From positions 2,957,868 to 3,021,867 of the forward strand of contig NZ_CP076718.1 in NCBI RefSeq assembly GCF_011682235.2: DNA of 64,000 nucleotides, read 5' to 3'. The first letter of the stretch is position 1. Each line of letters starts with the position of its first letter. Made by a program: the position numbers and the translations under genes. Of the stretch, positions 60,094-64,000 are shown piece by piece. The notes under the pieces are model-generated. The model was given only the letters and a program-made list of their open reading frames with translations, was not told where the DNA came from and made no database searches. The stretch is from Rhodocaloribacter litoris (GTDB lineage: Bacteria; Bacteroidota; Rhodothermia; Rhodothermales; ISCAR-4553).

Positions 60094-62559
60094 TCAGGCG
60101 GCCAGCACCTGGAGGATGGTTTCTTCCAGGACGCGCTTGTTGAAGGGTTTGCTCAGGTAGCCGTCGAAGCCGGAGCGGAGGAAGTGTTCGCGGTCGCCGG
60201 GGAGGGCATAGGCCGTCACGGCGATGACGGGCACGTCGGTGTAGCCCGGCACCCGGCGCAACTCCTGCAGCACCTCGACGCCCGTGCGGGCACGCCCCAG
60301 GTTGATGTCCATCAGCACGATGTCGAAGACGCGCTCGCGGGCGCGGGCCAGCGCGCGCTCCTCGTCTTCGGCGGTGACCACGTCATACTGCGGCCCCAGG
60401 AAGCGCCGGATGAGCACGTGCATGTCCGGGTTGTCTTCGATGGCGAGCACGCTCGCCTGCCGGTCCGGGGCCGGTTCGGGCGGGACGGCCTCGCCGGGCT
60501 GCGGGGCAGGGGTGGCGGTCGGGAACGAGACGACGAAGGTGCTGCCCTTGCCTTTGGTGCTTTCCACGCGGATTTCGCCCTGCAGCAGGGTCACCAGTTT
60601 CTGGGTGATGGCCAGGCCCAGGCCCGTACCCTCGAAAGGCCGGTCGATACCCATGTTTTCCTGTTTGAAGGCTTCGAAGAGATGGGGGATGAAGGAGGGA
60701 TGGATGCCGATGCCGGTGTCCTGGATGCGGATCTCCAGCCGGCCCTCGCGGGCGTCGAGGCCGACGATCACTTCGCCCTGCTCGGTGAATTTGACGGCGT
60801 TGTCGATCAGGTTGTTCAGGATGCGACCGAGGCAGGCCCGGTCGAGTTCGGCGATGAGTTCGCCGGTATCGGCCTGGAGGGTGAGGCGGAGACCTTTGCG
60901 GCGGGCGGCGGGTTCGTGGGCCGTGAGGACCTCCGCCACCTCTTCGATCACGTTGAGGGGGCGCAGGTCGAGCTTGAGGGTGCCCGATTCCAGCATGGCC
61001 AGGTCGAGCACGGCGTTGAGCGTGTGGAGCAGACGCTGGCCGCTCTGTTCGATCAGGTGCACGAACTCCTGGTGGGCCTCGTCCACTTCGGCGGCCAGGA
61101 TGGAGGAGAAGCCGATGATGGCGGTGAGCGGCGTCCGGATCTCATGGCTCATGTTGGTCAGGAAGGCCGTCTTGAGCCGGTTCATCTCCTCGGCTTTCTC
61201 CTTGGCGGCAATCAGTTCCGCCTCGAACCGTTTCCGGTCGCTGACGTCGCGGGCGATGCCGAAAGAGCCCACGAGGCGACCGTTCTGCAGGTCGGGCTGG
61301 GTGGTCAGTTCGGCCACCAGATAGCTGCCGGATCGCGTTCGGATGCGCAGTTCGTACGGGGCCGGTCGTTCGCCGTGCAGGATGCGTTCGAAGGCCTCAC
61401 GGGCCAGGGGGAGGTCGTCGGGGTGGACGAGCTCGAAGAACAGCCGGTCGATCCAGGCTTCGACCGGGAAGCCGGTGTAGGTTTCGAAGGCCGGGTTGAG
61501 GGAGGTGATGCGGCCCTCCTTCGAGACGGTGTAGATGACGTCGCGGGCGCTTTCGACCAGGGTGCGGTAGCGCTCCTCGCTCGTGCGGAGGCGTTCCTCG
61601 GCCCGTTTCCGGTCGATGGCCGTCGTCAGCACGTTGGCGACGGCCTGGAGGAAGTGGAGGTCGTCCCGGCTGAAGGAACCCGGTTCCCGGCTGTAGACGC
61701 CCAGGATGCCATACGGCTCGGTTGCGGCCGGGATCAGCACGTTCATGCCGCTGACGACGTCGTGCTGTCGAAGCAGGGGCGGGATGCCGGAAGCGGGTAG
61801 GGAAGGCAGGTGCTCGATGAAGACCGGCTCGGTCGAAGCCAGGGGGAAGCAGGCCTCGGCCCCGGCCGAGAGGCGCACGGTCGTATGCCCGACCAGCCCG
61901 GGCGCCCAGCCCACCCCGGCCCGCAGGAACAGAGCCTTGCCGCCGTGCCGGAATTCGAGGACGTGGCACAGCTCGAGGCCGAGGGTCTGAGCCACCAGCA
62001 CCGTGGTTTCCTGCAGCAGGGTATCCAGGGCGGTGCCGGCCAGGGCCCGCTGCCCGAGCTCGACGACGACGGCCTGCTGCCGGATGCGCGCTTTCAGCCG
62101 GGCTTCGGCCTGTTCGCGCTCGCGGTGCAGCCTTTGCCGCTCCATGATCGCCCGGATGGTGTACGGGAGCCGCTGCAGGTGCTGCGGTGTCTTGAGCACG
62201 TAGTCGGTCCCTCCGCGTTTCATCGCCTCGGCGGCTATGTCTTCGGAATCCGCCTCCGTCACGAGCACGACCGGCAGCTCGGGATCGCAGGACCGCACCG
62301 CGTCCAGCACCTGCAACCCCGCGCGCTTCAGGAGGTTGAGGTCCGTGAGGACCAGGTCGTAGGCCTGCTCCTTCAGGCGCTGCTCGAGTTCCGCCACGGC
62401 CGTCGCCTCGGTGACGCGGAACCCGCCGTGTTCGACTTCCAGAAGGTGGCGAATCCGCTCCCGGTCGCACTTCGAGTCGGCGACGTAGAGGACGTGCCGG
62501 AGGCCGGCTGTCGGTACGGCGGAGGGGGAGGGAACGCTATGCGATTCGACGGAGGGCAT
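60094..62559 (-). CDS. Hybrid histidine kinase: receiver-GAF-PAS-HisKA-HATPase-receiver
   Basis: 821-residue soluble (no membrane segment) signalling kinase. An N-terminal receiver-like domain (VLYVADSKCDRERIRHLL, Asp73 in LVLTDLNLLK, Lys123 in YVLKTPQ) is followed by a GAF domain (residues about 165-330; FLRAGVGWAPGLVGH), PAS with PAC (YRTLVESARDVIYTVSKEG, GSFGIARDVSDRKRFE), HisKA with phospho-His472 ([16 protein letters not shown]), HATPase ([38 protein letters not shown]) and a C-terminal receiver with Asp751 (IVLMDINLG) and Lys in YLSKPFN. The N-terminal receiver lacks the usual second acidic residue (VAD in place of VDD), so it may be pseudo-receiver-like. Partner regulators are not encoded nearby. 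Confidence 0.92.
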   Translation of the reverse strand: MPSVESHSVPSPSAVPTAGLRHVLYVADSKCDRERIRHLLEVEHGGFRVTEATAVAELEQRLKEQAYDLVLTDLNLLKRAGLQVLDAVRSCDPELPVVLVTEADSEDIAAEAMKRGGTDYVLKTPQHLQRLPYTIRAIMERQRLHREREQAEARLKARIRQQAVVVELGQRALAGTALDTLLQETTVLVAQTLGLELCHVLEFRHGGKALFLRAGVGWAPGLVGHTTVRLSAGAEACFPLASTEPVFIEHLPSLPASGIPPLLRQHDVVSGMNVLIPAATEPYGILGVYSREPGSFSRDDLHFLQAVANVLTTAIDRKRAEERLRTSEERYRTLVESARDVIYTVSKEGRITSLNPAFETYTGFPVEAWIDRLFFELVHPDDLPLAREAFERILHGERPAPYELRIRTRSGSYLVAELTTQPDLQNGRLVGSFGIARDVSDRKRFEAELIAAKEKAEEMNRLKTAFLTNMSHEIRTPLTAIIGFSSILAAEVDEAHQEFVHLIEQSGQRLLHTLNAVLDLAMLESGTLKLDLRPLNVIEEVAEVLTAHEPAARRKGLRLTLQADTGELIAELDRACLGRILNNLIDNAVKFTEQGEVIVGLDAREGRLEIRIQDTGIGIHPSFIPHLFEAFKQENMGIDRPFEGTGLGLAITQKLVTLLQGEIRVESTKGKGSTFVVSFPTATPAPQPGEAVPPEPAPDRQASVLAIEDNPDMHVLIRRFLGPQYDVVTAEDEERALARARERVFDIVLMDINLGRARTGVEVLQELRRVPGYTDVPVIAVTAYALPGDREHFLRSGFDGYLSKPFNKRVLEETILQVLAA

Positions 62560-62592
62560 ACTGCGCGTCAGGGACGGGCCGGAATATTCTGT

Positions 62593-62600
62593 GAAAGGTA
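62593..62600 (-). promoter_or_regulatory. Candidate -7 element (TACCTTTC) of the hybrid kinase gene
   Basis: TACCTTTC on the minus strand, close to TAnnTTTG, 34 nt before the start codon, the same distance as the TATCTTTG before the SpoU gene. Confidence 0.4.
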
Positions 62601-62754
62601 TCTCGAAACGAGAAACCCCGGACGGGGAAAACTTCCCCTTTTTCCGTGGGATTTTTTCCCATTCAGACGGGCGGCCTCCCGGGCTTTGCGGGGGCTGAAG
62701 CCAACAAAGGCGTGGGGGTGCGTGCAGGGGGGTGCACCTTCGGAGACAGCTTGC

Positions 62755-62762
62755 TATCTTTC
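62755..62762 (+). promoter_or_regulatory. Candidate -7 element (TATCTTTC) of the phosphodiesterase gene
   Basis: TATCTTTC, one base from TAnnTTTG, 61 nt before the ATG at 62823. Confidence 0.4.
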
Positions 62763-62822
62763 GGGAACAGGCTCCACGGATGCCTTTGCTATCGTCTGTT
62801 CTCGAGTGTGTTTAAGCCACCG

Positions 62823-63773
62823 ATGTTCGATTTCCCCGGCGGTGCTCGCCCTGTTGCCGGTTTCGTGGTGCTGCTGAGCCTGCTGCCGCCTTTCTGCCTT
62901 CCGTCGCTCATGTCCTTGATCTCGCCGGTTGCGTCGCCTGCCTTCGATGTACAGGGGCACCGGGGGGCGCGTGGGTTGATGCCGGAGAATACGATCCCGG
63001 CCTTTCTCAAGGCCCTCGAGCTGGGCGTGACGACGCTGGAGATGGATGTGGTCATCTCGGCGGATTCGCAGGTGGTCGTCTCGCACGAGCCCTGGTTTTC
63101 CGGCCTCATCTGCTCGCTGCCCTCGGGCGAGCCGGTGCCGCTGTCCGGGGAACGCTCCTACCGCATCTATGCGATGCCGTATGCGGAGGTCGCCCGCTTC
63201 GATTGCGGCAGCCGCGGCCACCCGAACTTTCCGGAGCAACGGCGGATGAAGGCGGCCAAGCCGTTGCTGCGGGAGGTGATCGCCGCGGCCGAAGCCTACA
63301 CGCAGGCACATGGTCTGCCGCCGGTACAGTACAACATCGAGACGAAGTCGACGCCGGAGGGCGACGGCCACTTCCATCCGCCGCCGGACGTCTTCACCCG
63401 TTTGCTGTACGAGGTGGTGAAGGAGGCCGGCATCGCGGACCGCACCATCCTGCAATCGTTCGACGTGCGGACGCTCCAGTATGCCCGGGCGGCGGGTTTG
63501 CCGCTGCGCCTGGCTCTGCTCGTGGAAGCCCGGGGTGATCCGGGGCTGGCGGCCAACCTGGCACGCCTCGGCTTCACACCGGACATTTACAGCCCCGACT
63601 TCCGCCTGGTCGACGAGGCCCTGGTCGAGGCCGTCCATGCCCGCGGCATGCAACTCATCCCGTGGACGGTCAACGACGTCGAGGCCATGCGCCGCCTCAA
63701 AGCCCTCGGCGTCGACGGCCTCATCACCGACTACCCGGACCGCGCCCGCTTCCTGCTCGAGGCAGACCGGTAG
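62823..63773 (+). CDS. Glycerophosphodiester phosphodiesterase family protein, exported
   Basis: 316-residue GDPD-family TIM barrel that hydrolyses glycerophosphodiesters to glycerol 3-phosphate and an alcohol. The N-terminal hydrophobic stretch (VAGFVVLLSLLPPFCLPSL) is a signal peptide or anchor. The catalytic motif FDVQGHRGARGLMPENTIPAF contains the active His-Arg and Glu, followed by LEMDVVISADSQVVVSHEP (metal Glu, Asp and second His). Later segments QYNIETKS (metal Glu), ILQSFDVRTL and IPWTVNDVEAMRRLKALGVDGLITDYPD are standard. All catalytic residues are present. The ATG at 62823 is chosen; the upstream frame to 62646 is not family-like. Confidence 0.9.
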   Translation: MFDFPGGARPVAGFVVLLSLLPPFCLPSLMSLISPVASPAFDVQGHRGARGLMPENTIPAFLKALELGVTTLEMDVVISADSQVVVSHEPWFSGLICSLPSGEPVPLSGERSYRIYAMPYAEVARFDCGSRGHPNFPEQRRMKAAKPLLREVIAAAEAYTQAHGLPPVQYNIETKSTPEGDGHFHPPPDVFTRLLYEVVKEAGIADRTILQSFDVRTLQYARAAGLPLRLALLVEARGDPGLAANLARLGFTPDIYSPDFRLVDEALVEAVHARGMQLIPWTVNDVEAMRRLKALGVDGLITDYPDRARFLLEADR

Positions 63774-63915
63774 CCGCCCGTGTTACTTTGCGCCGGGTGA
63801 AGGCGTCTGTTAAGCCGGACGGTTTTGCCGGGGCAAGGCGCCGTCCCCGTGCAACCTGGTACGCGGAGGTGCGTGTCAGGCAGGCAGGTTTCGAAGGCGG
63901 GTTATCGGGAGCACC

Positions 63916-64000
63916 ATGTACACGAGGATCGGGGGCTTGCTCTGTTTGTTGCTCTGCGGCGTGACGGCACGGGCGCAGGAGGCTTCCCTGAACGGTTTCG
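63916..64000 (+). CDS. 5' end of an exported protein
   Basis: The ATG at 63916 follows GGGAG and opens a clear signal peptide (MYTRIGGLLCLLLCGVTARA, cleavage probably after ARA) followed by QEASLNGF at the window edge. The ASLNGF sequence is how many Bacteroidota TonB-dependent receptors or carboxypeptidase-regulatory-like domains begin after the signal, but 28 residues are too few for a family call. Confidence 0.5.
   Translation, partial: MYTRIGGLLCLLLCGVTARAQEASLNGF

Noticed and set aside
60184-61800. Long opposite-strand open frame across the hybrid kinase gene (and similar ones at 2151-4109, 4018-6159, 15212-17221, 52017-54149)
   Set aside because: Long stop-free frames are expected opposite GC-rich genes; none shows protein-like domains, and each lies over a gene with clear motifs.

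Overview
The window looks like chromosomal DNA of a GC-rich thermophile-type bacterium of the Rhodothermales or a close relative (Bacteroidota/Rhodothermota side). This is inferred from the gene families, not from a marker gene. The clues are a type IX secretion 'plug' (DUF5103-like) lipoprotein, a Bacteroidota-type Wzi capsule protein, an SbsA-Ig lipoprotein, a DUF3078-like protein, a histone H1-like small protein, a periplasmic-propeller hybrid histidine kinase, and promoter elements of the Bacteroidota TAnnTTTG/TATATT type. Genes are tightly packed on both strands with many 4-nt stop/start overlaps. I see no prophage, plasmid, CRISPR array or insertion sequence; most of the window is housekeeping sequence.

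Layout. 1-6.1 kb: the 3' end of a nucleotide-sugar dehydrogenase, then a leftward set gdhA - hypothetical - Ig-like lipoprotein - Wzi. 6.4-14.8 kb: a SpoU-type RNA methylase, alanine dehydrogenase, a GH109-type Tat-exported glycosidase, an RDD protein, a PhyH-type oxygenase, a divergent AraC regulator/alcohol dehydrogenase pair and an envelope barrel protein. 14.8-15.1 kb: a cluster of REP-like hairpins. 15.1-25 kb: ABC-F ATPase + SGNH hydrolase, a META-type lipoprotein, a polyprenyl-phosphate sugar transferase, a ROK kinase, a cNMP-binding protein + AI-2E-type permease, an O-methyltransferase and a PLP aminotransferase. 25-34.5 kb: guanine deaminase, DtxR/MntR-type regulator, exonuclease III + Asp/Glu racemase, P1 (DmpA) peptidase, then tRNA-Gln - prs - rplY(ctc) - pth and a K+-type membrane pyrophosphatase. 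34.6-45.4 kb: three consecutive exported amidohydrolase-fold proteins, a translationally coupled leftward trio (membrane HExxH/TPR protein, T9SS plug lipoprotein, sodium/solute symporter), a DUF3078-like protein and the H1-like protein. 45.5-64 kb: an amino-acid-kinase-like protein, a 1,601-aa hybrid kinase, dnaE interrupted by an intein, def, a tyrosine recombinase lacking both catalytic arginines, the 2-oxoacid dehydrogenase E2 gene, a second hybrid kinase, a glycerophosphodiesterase and the start of an exported protein.

Functional themes. Nitrogen and amino-acid metabolism are represented by gdhA, ald, the aminotransferase, the racemase and guaD. Envelope and polysaccharide functions are represented by the dehydrogenase, Wzi, the sugar transferase and GH109. 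Information processing is represented by dnaE, prs, rplY, pth, def and xth.

I did not find a convincing new multi-gene system. The features most worth following up are the GTAG-headed REP/BIME-like elements sitting just downstream of two unrelated genes, the arginine-less tyrosine recombinase beside one of them, the dnaE intein with LAGLIDADG motifs, the near-identical 195-nt duplication inside the E2 gene, and the coupled 40.4-44.0 kb envelope operon.
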